DNA of 64,000 nucleotides from Bacillus stratosphericus. GTDB taxonomy: Bacteria > Bacillota > Bacilli > Bacillales > Bacillaceae. Each line of letters begins with the position of its first letter. Positions within the stretch are counted from its first letter, which is position 1. Shown in pieces: positions 54,671-64,000 of the stretch. The notes below the pieces were generated by a model. The model was not told the DNA's origin. It made no database searches and saw only the letters and a program-made list of their open reading frames with translations. The stretch covers positions 1-64,000 of the forward strand of contig NZ_JAIVLB010000007.1 in NCBI RefSeq assembly GCF_020524495.1. The letters are read 5' to 3'. Both the position numbers and the translations under genes were made by a program.

Positions 54671-56270
54671 ATGGTACGAAAAGCCTCACTTTCTTATTTT
54701 ATTGCAAGCATTATTACAATCATAGTCATTTTGATTGAAGTTGGTATCCGTTCAGCAGTTGTTTCTCCATTTGTTCTACTTGATTCGAACAAAGATAACA
54801 ATCCAAAAGTATTCATCTCCCATTCTCTTTATCAGGGTGATTTTTTATTGACCTATCAAGATGGTTCCTCCAAAGATCGTTCAGAAGCAGCCATTCAATT
54901 GGGGGGGGAAGCAAATACATTTCACGGAGATTCCATCTAGGGATGGAATTAGCAAAATTGAAACTAACAAATTAATGAAAGATAAGGCAACAGTTTTTCT
55001 AAGAAGAGGTTTTGTACCTATTCATGATGATAAAATCAAGATGGAACAGGTATCGCAAAATCCTTTTTTCTCTAAATACAACCTAACGAATTTAACAGAA
55101 ACTACTAAGGTCAAAACAGGTTTTAAGCATAATACCACATTTATTATATTAATAACCTTAATGGGAATTCTTTTTCCAGCTATGTTATTTTTATTTTTTA
55201 ATCTTCATGAATCTATGAAAAACCTATTCACATTATTTATTCCCTTTGTTTTAGCCATTTTTCTTCCCTTGGGATTAAATTATTATTTCTTAATGGGATA
55301 TGTGCTATCAATAACAGGCTCTTATGTATTAAGCATTATTCTCTCTATACTTGTACCTAGTTTCCTGTCAATTTTATTGACAGCTTATTCGTTTGAGTAT
55401 ACTACAAAAGATACACCTGAAGATTTAGAAGAAAATGAAGACGCGTCCGGAAATTCGTTCTTAATGAATGTTAGGGAGAAACTTGTTTTGTTTGGTGCCG
55501 CCACATTATCTTTGTTATATTTCGGATCATATTTATTACTTCCTTTGTCGTTTCAAGCGAAGATCATGGATAACCTTTTTCTATTTTGTGGCTGGTACTT
55601 CGCCCTAATCATATTATTTATTATTGGTTACTCAATCATTCAAAAAATAATAAACAAATATGAAGTTTTAAATACGGAAGCATTCATGAATATTCGCAAG
55701 GATATTGAGTATAAGACAAACCAAAAGGTAAATATTTGGGTGAAAAAAGACTCTCAACAGGGTGTGAATGCCTGGATATATTCTTTTAAACTTCCATGTA
55801 AAAGAAGAGTCGATGTGTATGTGACAGAAGGGTTGTTAGATAAGTTTGATAAAGATGAAATTCGTGCTATCTTATACCATGAAATGGGGCATGCGAAGTT
55901 AAAACATGCACACTACACCATGTTCCTAACTTTGATCGTAACATTATTTATGGGCATCAGTATGTATTATGCAAGACAGGTTATGCTTGCCAACGGATGG
56001 TGGCAATATGTTCTTATTTTCCCAATAGGAGTAATTCTCATGATCTTCATTACGGAATGGTTGCCAAAGAAAATCAGCCGGTTATTTGAGATTCAGGCTG
56101 ATCACTTTGCTGTTTCCCATCTTGAGAATAAAACACTGTATCTCAATACTTTGATTAAATTAAGTAACCTTATTGAAGGAGAAGATGGAGATTATGGAAG
56201 AAAATCTGAATGGCGTGAAAGTCATCCCTCTTTCAAAAAACGAATTGAGAACATAAAGAAAACGAATTAA
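54671..56270 (+). pseudogene. Membrane M48-family metalloprotease, interrupted at a G8 tract
   Basis: Two overlapping frames. Frame 1 from ATG 54671 (AGGAT 8 nt upstream) gives an N-terminal helix and an extracytoplasmic part to AAIQLGG. Frame 2 continues KQIHFTEIPSRDGISKIE to the stop at 56270. The junction is a run of eight G (54901-54908); seven G would make one protein of about 532 residues. Features: N-terminal TM (10-30), four to six TMs in the middle, catalytic HEMGH (zinc site) with downstream FEIQADHFAV supplying the third ligand, and two TMs between. Relatives are HtpX/Ste24-like. Possibly phase-variable or inactive. Confidence 0.75.
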
Positions 56271-56309
56271 GTCAAGGTGATTATGTGAAGACTAAACTGT
56301 ACCATTCCA

Positions 56310-56700
56310 AATGAATGAAGAAGAACCGCTTGCGAACAATTAAGCGCTTTTCTTGAAGCTGCTCAAACGCTTAAAAGTATCTCAAATTATGCTGCCTTCT
56401 CATTTTAGACCGTACAGTAATGCGTAACGTTAGGTTTGACATGGAAAGACATTGAATTTTATTAATTGCATGATAACAATAAACAAACCTATGATGATGA
56501 TGGTTTGCGTCCCCCTAAAACTAATAATAGTTATCGCACTATAAGAGAAGGGAGGATGCTAATAAAAAAAATGAGAACAAAATTGGTGTAAAGAATTAAA
56601 GCTTTCCTTTGGTCATCCTTTAAAAGAAAATGATCTTGTACTAATTAGGCGAACAAATGGAAAACCTATATCTCCTAACTCAATTAAATTATGCTGATAC
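56310..56700 (+). pseudogene. Tyrosine recombinase (phage/ICE integrase) remnant
   Basis: Fragments in shifting frames keep the order of an ICEBs1-type integrase: EQLSAFLEAAQTLKSISNYA (about 56334-56400), LGLTWKDIEFY (56430-56460), TYDDDGLRPPKTNNSYRTI (56486-56545) and ENDLVLIRRTNGKPISPNSI (about 56630-56690). The catalytic Arg region is degraded, and the HxLR and Tyr parts are missing. Marks the right end of the island next to ykyB. Confidence 0.72.
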
Positions 56701-56939
56701 AGTTGCCCCTCAAATCGTTCGAAGAATTAGAAATAGAATCAGTTGAAGTTTTTAAATAGGCGATGAATTTATAATTTGGGGGAGGTTTTGGGGTGGATTC
56801 TATAATGTTAAGATTATAATCCTCCCTAACCCCTTTATACCAAAGGTTTTCTTTTTACAATCACTCTATTTGCAATTTACTAATAAAAACGTATAATTTA
56901 TACTAAGCACAAGAAGACGAAAGACAAAGGAGAGAAAAG

Positions 56940-57401
56940 ATGGACGATTATGCTCATACTAAAGACATAGAACCTACAGCAGAAAACATCGCAAAAGCCG
57001 TTTATACTGTTAACCGCCATGCTAAAACCGCACCAAACCCCAAGTTCCTTTATCTTTTGAAAAAGCGTGCACTGCAAAAAATATTGCAAGAAGATAAAGG
57101 AAGAAAAGTGGGCCTACATTTCTCTAACAACCCCAAATATAGTCAACAACAGTCCGACGTGCTGATTGAAATTGGAGATTATTATTTTCACCTGCCTCCA
57201 ACCAAAGAAGACTTCGAATTTTTGCCACACTTAGGAAATTTAAATCAATCATATCGCAATCCGAAAGCGAATATGTCATTAAACAGAGCAAAACAAATCC
57301 TTCAAACGTATGTCGGTTTAAAAGAAAAAACTGTCGCTACAAAACAAAAATCACATAATACGAAACCCGTCTTCAAACGACTCGGGGAAAGTTACTTTTA
57401 A
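56940..57401 (+). CDS. ykyB: YkyB conserved protein
   Basis: A 153-residue soluble protein matching B. subtilis YkyB (154) with ENIAKAVYTVNRHAKTAPNP near the start. Function unknown. Ribosome site AAGGAGAG. Its presence marks the return to the core gene order. Confidence 0.9.
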   Translation: MDDYAHTKDIEPTAENIAKAVYTVNRHAKTAPNPKFLYLLKKRALQKILQEDKGRKVGLHFSNNPKYSQQQSDVLIEIGDYYFHLPPTKEDFEFLPHLGNLNQSYRNPKANMSLNRAKQILQTYVGLKEKTVATKQKSHNTKPVFKRLGESYF

Positions 57402-57402
57402 A

Positions 57403-57434
57403 CAGAAAAAACCACTCGGGCCGAGTGGTTTTTT
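57403..57434. terminator. Bidirectional terminator between ykyB and cheV
   Basis: AAAACCACTCGG / CCGAGTGGTTTT perfect stem flanked by A- and T-runs. Confidence 0.95.
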
Positions 57435-57436
57435 CA

Positions 57437-58345
57437 TTAAATAATAAAGTGATCTACCTTTTCAATAAGCTGATGAATTTCTGGCTTACTAATTTGATCA
57501 TCTGCACCGATTGTTTCCCCTTTATGTCTTAAATCTTCAGTGATTAACGAAGAGAAGATGAGAATCGGAATGGATTGCGTTAAAGGATTGTCCTTTAGCA
57601 GTTTTGTTAATCGATGACCATCCATTTTTGGCATTTCAATATCTGTAATAATCATATCAATTTCTTCTGTCAAATTGATCCCTTTGCTGACAAGATCCAT
57701 GACGTGATCATATGCCTGTTTGCCATCTTCAAATGTGACAATATTTTTATAGCCTGCTTCCGTTAATTCATTTGTTAATAATCCCATGAGAAGCGGAGAA
57801 TCTTCAACGACATACAGCTTCTTCCCTGTTCTTCTCTCGTCTTTCTCACCGTCAAACATATGATACGAATCTACGCCAGAAGCGGATTCAATATCATAAA
57901 TGATTTTTTCGTAGTCTGGAAGGAAAATCATTTTCCCATCAAGCTTAATGATACCTGTTAAATGACGGTCCATCCCTTGATTGAGTGCAGTTGGCTTTTC
58001 AATCTCTTCCCAGCTGACGCGGTGAATTTGTGAAACCGTTCCTGTATGGAACACAAATTTCCGTTTGTTGAATTCAGTCACAATGTATTTTTCTTGTTCT
58101 GACTGATCTGACTCGACATTAAAAAAGGAAAATAGATTGATGACTGGTAAAATTTCGCCTCGTAAACTAATCATACCTTCTACATCTTGGTGAGAGTGCG
58201 GAACAACCGTTACCTTAACTGGCTGAATGATTTCTCTTACTTTCATCACATTAATGCCGAATTGATTTGAACCAATTTCAAACTTCACAATTTCCAATTC
58301 ATTTGTACCAGAGTCAAGTAAAATGTCTTGTTTGTTTAAAGCCAC
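57437..58345 (-). CDS. cheV: CheV, chemotaxis coupling/adaptation protein
   Basis: A 302-residue fusion: N-terminal CheW-like domain (about 12-145; [35 protein letters not shown]) and C-terminal receiver domain (about 170-300) with VVEDSPLLM, phosphoacceptor Asp in [13 protein letters not shown] and the Lys in SKPEI. It couples receptors to CheA and adapts the response. I start at GTG 58345 after GAGGGA (B. subtilis length 303); an ATG 7 codons upstream has no good site. Confidence 0.95.
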   Translation of the reverse strand: MALNKQDILLDSGTNELEIVKFEIGSNQFGINVMKVREIIQPVKVTVVPHSHQDVEGMISLRGEILPVINLFSFFNVESDQSEQEKYIVTEFNKRKFVFHTGTVSQIHRVSWEEIEKPTALNQGMDRHLTGIIKLDGKMIFLPDYEKIIYDIESASGVDSYHMFDGEKDERRTGKKLYVVEDSPLLMGLLTNELTEAGYKNIVTFEDGKQAYDHVMDLVSKGINLTEEIDMIITDIEMPKMDGHRLTKLLKDNPLTQSIPILIFSSLITEDLRHKGETIGADDQISKPEIHQLIEKVDHFII

Positions 58346-58418
58346 GGAAATCCCTCTATTCTTCAATATAAGATTGTACTTTTTATATCGGCAGCATGGG
58401 TCAAAAGTTGACGTTTCT

Positions 58419-59729
58419 TTACGCTTTCTCTCCCACGAATTGATGAATCACAAGTCCTATCGCTGCAAGGATAAGTAAAGACCCAAGCGCAAGGCGGCTT
58501 GCGAGATTTCCGTGCGCTGCAAATAGCAGTGTGACTGAGCCATAAATGATGGGTCCGACAATTGAGGACACTTTCCCAGAAAACGCAAAGAGTCCAAAGA
58601 ATTGTCCTCGTTTTTCTTTAGGTGTTAACTCAATAATCAATATCCGGGATGCCCCCCAGCTCGCGCCAAGTGATATCCCAAATAAACTTCCCGCGACCCA
58701 GAAGACCCATTCGGTAGAAGCTGTCACAGCCAGTATAAGTGCAATGATTAAAATGACATGAACGACTGTAATCGAGCGCTTTGCCCCGATCGCTTTTGTG
58801 ATATATCCAAATAGAAAGGACCCGATGATACTTGAGACGGTGGACACAAGATAAAGCAAAATAAATTGCCCAGCGGTAAAGCCAACAATGATTTTGGCAT
58901 AAACGGCCATCATCGCAATCGCTGTCTGCAAAGCATCATTCATAAAAAAGAAAGCAATCATAAAAATAAAAGCTGGCTTGTATTGCTTCATATCTTTAAA
59001 CGTGCGAATAATCTCTTTATACCCGCTAAAAAAGGATGCTTTTTTCACTTGCTGTGGCAGCGGTTGAGGATCTTTCACAAAAAAGAGAAAGGGGAGAAAG
59101 AAGAGAAAGAATAATAGAGCTGTCGGGATAAAGGCTTCATGAAACTGGTCATTTCCTAAAAGTAAATAAACAGAGAGACCAACAAGTGTACCTAAATAGC
59201 CAACGGCAATTCCGAATCCAGAAATGAGTGGGATTTCATCCTTTGTCCCAAGATCAGGCAAAATGGTGTCATAAAAAACAAGACTAGAGTGATAGAAAAA
59301 TTTCGCGATCACAAATAAGGTGACCACCACCAATAAGGAGACAGGCAGCCCAAACCACTCACTTGAGAAATCAATTCCAGCAAAGATTCCCATCATAAAC
59401 GTACAAGCGATACAAACAAGGGTAAACACAGTGATATAGCGCTTCTTTTTACCTGTATGATCGATCAGCACTCCGTATAATGGTGTAAAAATCACAAGGA
59501 AAAAGCTTGCTAATGCATTCGCATAAGAGATAAATGTACTGGCGATCTGGTCCATTCTCGCACTGTCTCCTATGGTTTCCTGCAAGTAGAACGGGAAGAA
59601 AATGGTGATCATATTCGACGAAAAAATCGTGTTTGCAAAATCATACAAGGCCCAGGCCAAAACAGGTGCTGTCAAAAACAGCCCGAAGCCTGCTCTTTTT
59701 TTCTGTACGGTCTTATTTCCCCTTCTCAA
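58419..59729 (-). CDS. MFS transporter (UMF1 / Atg22-like)
   Basis: A 436-residue membrane protein with about 12 helices. [20 protein letters not shown] near the N-terminus is the hallmark of UMF1-type proteins (B. subtilis YxiO is a relative), and [13 protein letters not shown] is the MFS loop. Substrate unknown. The start is TTG 59729, 8 nt after GGGAG. Not part of the B. subtilis cheV-patA order. Confidence 0.85.
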   Translation of the reverse strand: MRRGNKTVQKKRAGFGLFLTAPVLAWALYDFANTIFSSNMITIFFPFYLQETIGDSARMDQIASTFISYANALASFFLVIFTPLYGVLIDHTGKKKRYITVFTLVCIACTFMMGIFAGIDFSSEWFGLPVSLLVVVTLFVIAKFFYHSSLVFYDTILPDLGTKDEIPLISGFGIAVGYLGTLVGLSVYLLLGNDQFHEAFIPTALLFFLFFLPFLFFVKDPQPLPQQVKKASFFSGYKEIIRTFKDMKQYKPAFIFMIAFFFMNDALQTAIAMMAVYAKIIVGFTAGQFILLYLVSTVSSIIGSFLFGYITKAIGAKRSITVVHVILIIALILAVTASTEWVFWVAGSLFGISLGASWGASRILIIELTPKEKRGQFFGLFAFSGKVSSIVGPIIYGSVTLLFAAHGNLASRLALGSLLILAAIGLVIHQFVGEKA

Positions 59730-60120
59730 TCTATCATCTCCCTTCCCTTCCTTATTTTTACAATCTATCTATTCAAAAAACACCCCTTACTATATAGCAG
59801 AGGTGCTTCTTCTCATGATTTCTTCTAAACAATAGTACTTGCAATTAAATCGTGAAGTGCTTGTTTCTTCTCTGTGAAGAATACAATGGTGTAGCCAATA
59901 TATAAAATTTATTATGTATGTTTTCTATAATTTTCTTTTAATCATTCGTTATTATATCTTATCAATATAGCAAGATCAATGGAGCTTTACACTTTTTCAT
60001 ATATTTAGAGCAGTTTTTTTAGATCCATTCATGTGAATAAAAACTGAAAATTCGTGAAAGTTATGGCGCTTCCAGTTCTTTTTGACCGTATTTTTAACAT
60101 TTTGTGATATTTTTATCTTA
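59730..60120. other. Intergenic AT-rich region
   Basis: About 390 bp without a supported gene. It contains the upstream region of the MFS gene on the minus strand. A weak hairpin-like stretch around 59775-59815 is not convincing. Confidence 0.4.
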
Positions 60121-60127
60121 TTTTGTG

Positions 60128-60155
60128 TTGACAATCGTATTTCACATGGTAAAAT
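60128..60155 (+). promoter_or_regulatory. Sigma-A promoter of small gene
   Basis: TTGACA (60128-60133), 16-nt spacer, TAAAAT (60150-60155), about 30 nt before a small open frame. Confidence 0.72.
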
Positions 60156-60184
60156 AGGCAAGGATTTTTTAAAGAAAGCTGTTC

Positions 60185-60310
60185 ATGATGGGAACTGTCA
60201 TACTATTAAAGAACAACGAAATGACTGTGATTGAAGGTATTTGCGAAGCTGATTTTTTAGACATGAAACATGGTTTGTCAAATGAAGAAGACGCAACTTA
60301 TCTCTCTTGA
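60185..60310 (+). CDS. Putative 41-residue protein
   Basis: Frame from ATG 60185 (or 60188) encoding GTVILLKNNEMTVIEGICEA and DFLDMKHGLSNEEDATYLS, acidic and soluble. A good promoter and, further on, a terminator (60367-60407) bracket it, but the ribosome site (AAAGAAAG) is weak. After the TGA stop the frame continues 10 more codons (YEDYDTAYGY), which might be part of the ancestral protein. Not recognised. Confidence 0.5.
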   Translation: MMGTVILLKNNEMTVIEGICEADFLDMKHGLSNEEDATYLS

Positions 60311-60366
60311 TATGAAGATTACGATACAGCTTATGGGTATTGATTTCATTTCATAGATGAAGGGTG

Positions 60367-60407
60367 AAAAAGGGATACAACCATAGAATAGGTTGATCGC
60401 CTTTTTA
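60367..60407. terminator. Terminator between small gene and CDF gene
   Basis: AAAAAGG.GAT..CAACC / GGTTGATCGCCTTTTT imperfect stem usable on both strands. Confidence 0.65.
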
Positions 60408-61289
60408 CGTTTGTGAACTTTTTTCACTTTCAGGTTCCACATGAATAAAGATTTGCGCATGCGGAAATTCTAGCTGAATTCTCTCTTCAATTCGGTCACA
60501 TAATTGATGAACATCTTCAATAGTTGTTTTCCCATCAACAATCAAATGGAAATCAATGTATTCCTCTGCACCAGATCGTCTTGTTCGAAAGTCATGATAT
60601 TCAATAAATTCTTGGCTGAATCCTTGAATGATAGCTTCTATTGCTTGCTCTTCCTCGGGGGTTAATCGTGCGTCGACAAGTGGCGGGAAGGCTTCCTTCA
60701 TGAGCTTAAATGCTTCACGCATAATAAAGAGTGCAAGAACCATTCCTATGATTGGATCAAGGAAGTACCAGTCTGTTAAAGCAACGAGCAATAAACTGAA
60801 TGCCACCCCTAATGACGTATAAACATCTGTTAAAAGATGCAACGCATTAGATTTCATGGCCACCGAGTGAACTTGCTCTGCCTCTTTATTCACGACTCTC
60901 GACACAACAAAATTAATGAGCGCTCCTATCAGCATGACGCCAATTCCAAGTACAGGCAGTTTGACAGGCTCTGGATGCAAAATTTTGTGAACACATTCGT
61001 ATATGATCCAAATACCGGCAATAAAAATTAACAGGGTCTCAATGGTTCCAGAAATATTTTCGACTTTCCCATAGCCATACGGATGTTTCGAATCTGCTGG
61101 CTTTCTTGAAATACGAACAGAAATAAATGCAATAAAAGATGCCATTAAATCGAGAAAGGAATGAATGGCTTCTGATAAAACAGCAACAGATCCAGTTAAT
61201 AGCCCGATAATGATTTTAAGGACCACAACAAACGTATTACTCACCACAGATAGAAACGCTATTTTAGATGTCTTCGCTGATAGTTCCAT
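60405..61289 (-). CDS. Cation diffusion facilitator (Mn/Zn/Fe efflux)
   Basis: A 294-residue CDF exporter: six TM helices in the first 210 residues with metal-site EAIHSFLDLMASF (about 36-48) and ALHLLTDVYTSLG, and a cytoplasmic C-terminal domain with HDFRTRRSG and FHLIVDG. B. subtilis relatives MneP and MneS export manganese. No MntR box is seen upstream. The start is ATG 61289 after AAGGAG; the longer frame from 61337 is not supported. Confidence 0.88.
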   Translation of the reverse strand: MELSAKTSKIAFLSVVSNTFVVVLKIIIGLLTGSVAVLSEAIHSFLDLMASFIAFISVRISRKPADSKHPYGYGKVENISGTIETLLIFIAGIWIIYECVHKILHPEPVKLPVLGIGVMLIGALINFVVSRVVNKEAEQVHSVAMKSNALHLLTDVYTSLGVAFSLLLVALTDWYFLDPIIGMVLALFIMREAFKLMKEAFPPLVDARLTPEEEQAIEAIIQGFSQEFIEYHDFRTRRSGAEEYIDFHLIVDGKTTIEDVHQLCDRIEERIQLEFPHAQIFIHVEPESEKSSQT

Positions 61290-61520
61290 GCATCGTACTC
61301 CTTCACGAAATCGTATGTCTGTGAAAGCAATTCCCATGACTTGATTCTCACGTTCTTTCAGGTTACGCAGTTTTATCGTGCTCTAATCATCTTCATCATA
61401 GTCTGTATTTTCCGAGCAGGTTACGCTATAATAAATGTTGCTCTTTCTTTAAAATATCTCTCATGCTGTGATGGATAGGAGAATAGACTACATATCATGA
61501 TATCCCACACCCTTTCACAG

Positions 61521-61548
61521 GTGACATTTATGCAGTGAATGGTAAAAT
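61521..61548 (+). promoter_or_regulatory. Candidate patA promoter
   Basis: GTGACA (61521-61526), 16 nt, TAAAAT (61543-61548), about 36 nt before the patA start. Confidence 0.6.
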
Positions 61549-61583
61549 AGGATAAAAACATAAATTTTTTAAGGTGATGAGAA

Positions 61584-62756
61584 ATGGAACATTTGCTGAA
61601 TCCAAGAGTAAAGGATATTGAAATTTCAGGCATTCGAACATTTTCAAATCTTGTATCGTCATATGAGGATGTCGTTTCATTGACCATTGGTCAGCCCGAT
61701 TTTTATACGCCGCATCATGTCAAAACAGTTGCCAAAACAGCCATCAACGAAAACTTCACCTCGTATACCCATAATGCTGGTTTTTTAGAGCTGAGACAAG
61801 CAATCCAGCAATACATCAAGAAGAAAGTCAATCTTGATTATGATGCAAAGTCAGAAATCATTGTTACAACAGGCGCGAGTCAGGCGATTGATGCTGCGTT
61901 TCGAACCATATTGACTGAGGGGGATGAGGTCATTTTACCAGGACCTGTTTACCCCGGCTATGAACCCATCATTCGAATGTGCGGTGCGGCGCCAGTACAT
62001 ATCGACACAACGAATGCTGGCTTTAAATTAAATGCCAAGTTGATTGAGGAGGCATTAACAGAAAAGACAAAGTGTGTTGTCCTTCCTTATCCTTCAAATC
62101 CAACAGGTGTCACTCTTTCAGAAGAAGAATTGAAAGAAATTGCCCAGTTGCTTGAAGGAAAAGACATTTTTATTCTATCCGACGAAATTTATAGTGAGCT
62201 GACATTTGATCGGCCGCATCATTCAATCGCCTCTTTCTTAAAGGAACAGACCATTGTGGTCAACGGACTATCAAAATCTCATAGCATGACCGGATGGAGA
62301 ATTGGCTTTTTATTTGCTGCAGCTCCTATTGCTAAACATGTATTAAAAGTACACCAATATAATGTGTCTTGTGCCTCGTCTGTCTCACAAAAGGCGGCAC
62401 TTGAAGCGGTGACAAATGGTGTAGATGATGCACTCATCATGAGAGAGCAATATAAGAAGAGACTTAATTATGTATATGATCGGCTCATTTCTATGGGGCT
62501 TCCGGTCATTAAGCCTTCTGGCGCTTTTTATATTTTTCCATCCATTGAATTGTTTGGGATGAGTTCATTTGATTTTTGCATGGAGCTGTTAGAAAGTACA
62601 AGACTTGCTGTCGTACCTGGCTCTGCTTTCTCTCCATTAGGGGAAGGATATGTGCGCCTTTCCTATGCATATTCACTTGAAACGCTAAAAGAAGGACTTG
62701 ACCGTCTAGAACATTTTGTACTTAAAAAACGTTCCATACGTTCAACAGACGGATGA
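61584..62756 (+). CDS. patA: PatA, PLP-dependent aminotransferase
   Basis: A 390-residue class I aminotransferase acting on acetyl-diaminopimelate/aspartate-type substrates in lysine synthesis (the step between DapH and DapL, both in this window). The PLP lysine is in NGLSKSHSMTGWRIGF, with PYPSNPTGV and SDEIYSEL nearby. Ribosome site AAGGTGATG; ATG 61584. Confidence 0.95.
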   Translation: MEHLLNPRVKDIEISGIRTFSNLVSSYEDVVSLTIGQPDFYTPHHVKTVAKTAINENFTSYTHNAGFLELRQAIQQYIKKKVNLDYDAKSEIIVTTGASQAIDAAFRTILTEGDEVILPGPVYPGYEPIIRMCGAAPVHIDTTNAGFKLNAKLIEEALTEKTKCVVLPYPSNPTGVTLSEEELKEIAQLLEGKDIFILSDEIYSELTFDRPHHSIASFLKEQTIVVNGLSKSHSMTGWRIGFLFAAAPIAKHVLKVHQYNVSCASSVSQKAALEAVTNGVDDALIMREQYKKRLNYVYDRLISMGLPVIKPSGAFYIFPSIELFGMSSFDFCMELLESTRLAVVPGSAFSPLGEGYVRLSYAYSLETLKEGLDRLEHFVLKKRSIRSTDG

Positions 62757-62784
62757 AACAACGGCTCTCTTGCCGTTGTTTTTA
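62754..62784. terminator. Bidirectional terminator between patA and kinA
   Basis: AAACAACGGC / GCCGTTGTTTTT stem with T-run, between convergent genes. Confidence 0.92.
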
Positions 62785-64000
62785 TTTTGCAGGAAACATG
62801 ATGTGAAACACAGTCCCCTTCTTAGGCTGACTATCGACACGGATCGTCCCATTGTGATTTTCTAAAATGTTAAATGTCACCATGAGCCCGAGCCCTGTGC
62901 CTTTTTCTTTTGTGGTCAAAAAGGGCTCACCTATCCGCTTCATCACTGATTCAGGAATGCCGACCCCTTCATCTCTAATCGTGACAAGTATCCCATCTCT
63001 TTCTGCTTTGGCCATAATGTCTAGCTTTCCTCCGTCCGGCATGGATTCTACGGCATTTTTGATTAAATTGATAAACACCTGCTTCAGCTGATTTTGATCC
63101 CCATTTATCAGGAGATCCTCCTCGATATCACTTGTGTTCATCAAAATCCCATTTAAGTTGGCCTGTGTTTCTAACAAAGCTGTGACTTCGCTGATGATTT
63201 TTTTCAAATCAAGCGTCTGCATCGATGCTGTTTGCTGTGGCTTCGCCAGCATTAACAGCTCACTTAAAATAATCTCAATTCTGCTTAGCTCAGAGAAGAC
63301 AATATCAAAATATTGATCACGGTCTTTTGTTTTTGGTTTAATGAGCTGTAAAAAGCCTTTGATCGCTGTTAATGGATTCCTTATTTCATGTGCAATACCC
63401 GCAGCCAATTGACCTGCAATTGATAATTTTTCAGAGCGTAGCATCAGTTCTTCTGTCTGCTTTCGTTCGGATATATCTCTTAAAATAATTTGAACGGCTG
63501 TTTCTCCAAAGAATGTCGTCGGGATACAAACCATTTCTGTATAAATAAGCCGATGTTTAAACGTATGACAGCTCATTGTGACAATCTCAGAATCTGATGT
63601 TCTTTCAATAATACGCGATAAGCTCTGTTTGACTTTTTGCTGATCACAAGAATGGATTTGATGAAAGATATCCTTTCCTATTAATTTATCGTAATGTTCG
63701 GCTTCAAATAATTTAATGCCCGATTCATTCATAAACACCCATTTATGATCATGGATGACCGCAATCGTATCAATTGAATTTTGGATAAGCAACTGATACC
63801 GCTCTCTGCTTTTTTGAAGGACAGTTTGGAATTTTTTACGGGATGAGATGTCCACTAAGAGCAAAAGCTCTGCCCGCTGATTTTGATAGATCGTAGGCGA
63901 TGACTTTACTTCAATGTGAATGCTGCTCCCATCTTTTCGTTTCCATATTTGTTCAATCATTCCGACTGAAAGGCCCTGCTGTAGCCTTGTAATGCGGTTT
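62782..64000 (-). CDS. kinA: Sporulation sensor kinase KinA, C-terminal part (runs off the window)
   Basis: A partial frame continues upstream of 64000 without a stop (NRITRLQQGLSVG precedes the internal Met), so the true start is outside. Visible: the end of one PAS domain, a further PAS/PAC domain (about residues 50-170 of the visible part), the phosphoacceptor helix GIAHEIRNPLTAIKGF and the HATPase domain with NLIKNAVESMPDGG and GTGLGLMV. KinA of about 606 residues is the main trigger of the sporulation phosphorelay. It is a paralogue of the window's kinC. Confidence 0.9.
   Translation of the reverse strand, partial: NRITRLQQGLSVGMIEQIWKRKDGSSIHIEVKSSPTIYQNQRAELLLLVDISSRKKFQTVLQKSRERYQLLIQNSIDTIAVIHDHKWVFMNESGIKLFEAEHYDKLIGKDIFHQIHSCDQQKVKQSLSRIIERTSDSEIVTMSCHTFKHRLIYTEMVCIPTTFFGETAVQIILRDISERKQTEELMLRSEKLSIAGQLAAGIAHEIRNPLTAIKGFLQLIKPKTKDRDQYFDIVFSELSRIEIILSELLMLAKPQQTASMQTLDLKKIISEVTALLETQANLNGILMNTSDIEEDLLINGDQNQLKQVFINLIKNAVESMPDGGKLDIMAKAERDGILVTIRDEGVGIPESVMKRIGEPFLTTKEKGTGLGLMVTFNILENHNGTIRVDSQPKKGTVFHIMFPAK

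Overview
The window is a chromosomal segment from a low-GC Bacillus of the B. pumilus / B. safensis / B. altitudinis kind. This is an inference from near-B. subtilis proteins in B. subtilis gene order with characteristic losses and gains. Compared with the B. subtilis map the segment is inverted: it runs from yktA-speA-pdh at the left to patA-kinA at the right. Genes that B. subtilis carries in this stretch but that I do not find here are ykpB, ykuN-ykuO-ykuP and ykuE. ykuT survives only as a 3' remnant and ykqA and ykoA are broken. Several breaks lie in homopolymers or short repeats, so base-calling error must be excluded before calling them real mutations.

Left part (1-13.5 kb): a truncated IS3-family end, yktA, the speA decarboxylase, a dual-function SR1/SR1P small RNA locus, lipoprotein slp, the pdhABCD pyruvate dehydrogenase operon (minus strand), lipoprotein ykyA, a Gly/Tyr-rich YjcZ-like spore peptide, peptide deformylase, a HAD phosphatase, and rpoY-rnjA (RNA polymerase epsilon and RNase J1).

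Middle (13.5-32 kb): adenine deaminase, KtrC potassium subunit, decayed ykqA, KinC, Abh, MreBH with a candidate sigma-I promoter, YkpC, AmpS, ABC-F protein YkpA, frameshifted ykoA, SipT, the fruRKA fructose operon with a cre site, and the yknWXYZ membrane/transport operon known in B. subtilis for protection against the SDP toxin.

Right-middle (32-51.6 kb): a small Rok paralogue (sRok-like), the molybdenum-cofactor cluster mobA-moeB-moeA-mobB-moaE-moaD, yknT, rok, a redox pair ykuV/ykuU, the lysine genes dapH-dapL, ccpC, darB, abbA, ykuK, ykuJ, a manganese catalase placed directly downstream of a Fur-controlled FsrA-like sRNA, the EAL protein YkuI, fadH with a FadR box, L,D-transpeptidase ykuD and MFS protein ykuC.

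Accessory island (51.6-56.9 kb), between ykuC and ykyB: low coding density, IS1182-type transposase remnant, broken secreted-protein, HTH and integrase genes, a DUF3221-like secreted protein, a frameshifted candidate peptide gene beside a two-TM protein, and a membrane M48 protease interrupted at a G8 tract. The core order then resumes: ykyB, cheV, an MFS transporter, a small candidate gene, a CDF cation exporter, patA and the 3' part of kinA.

The most unusual structure is a dispersed repeat of about 160-175 bp (copies at 21.3 and 39.1 kb, a short derivative at 8.5 kb). Both full copies sit inside a gene's own terminator, and the host hairpin is duplicated on each side of the element.
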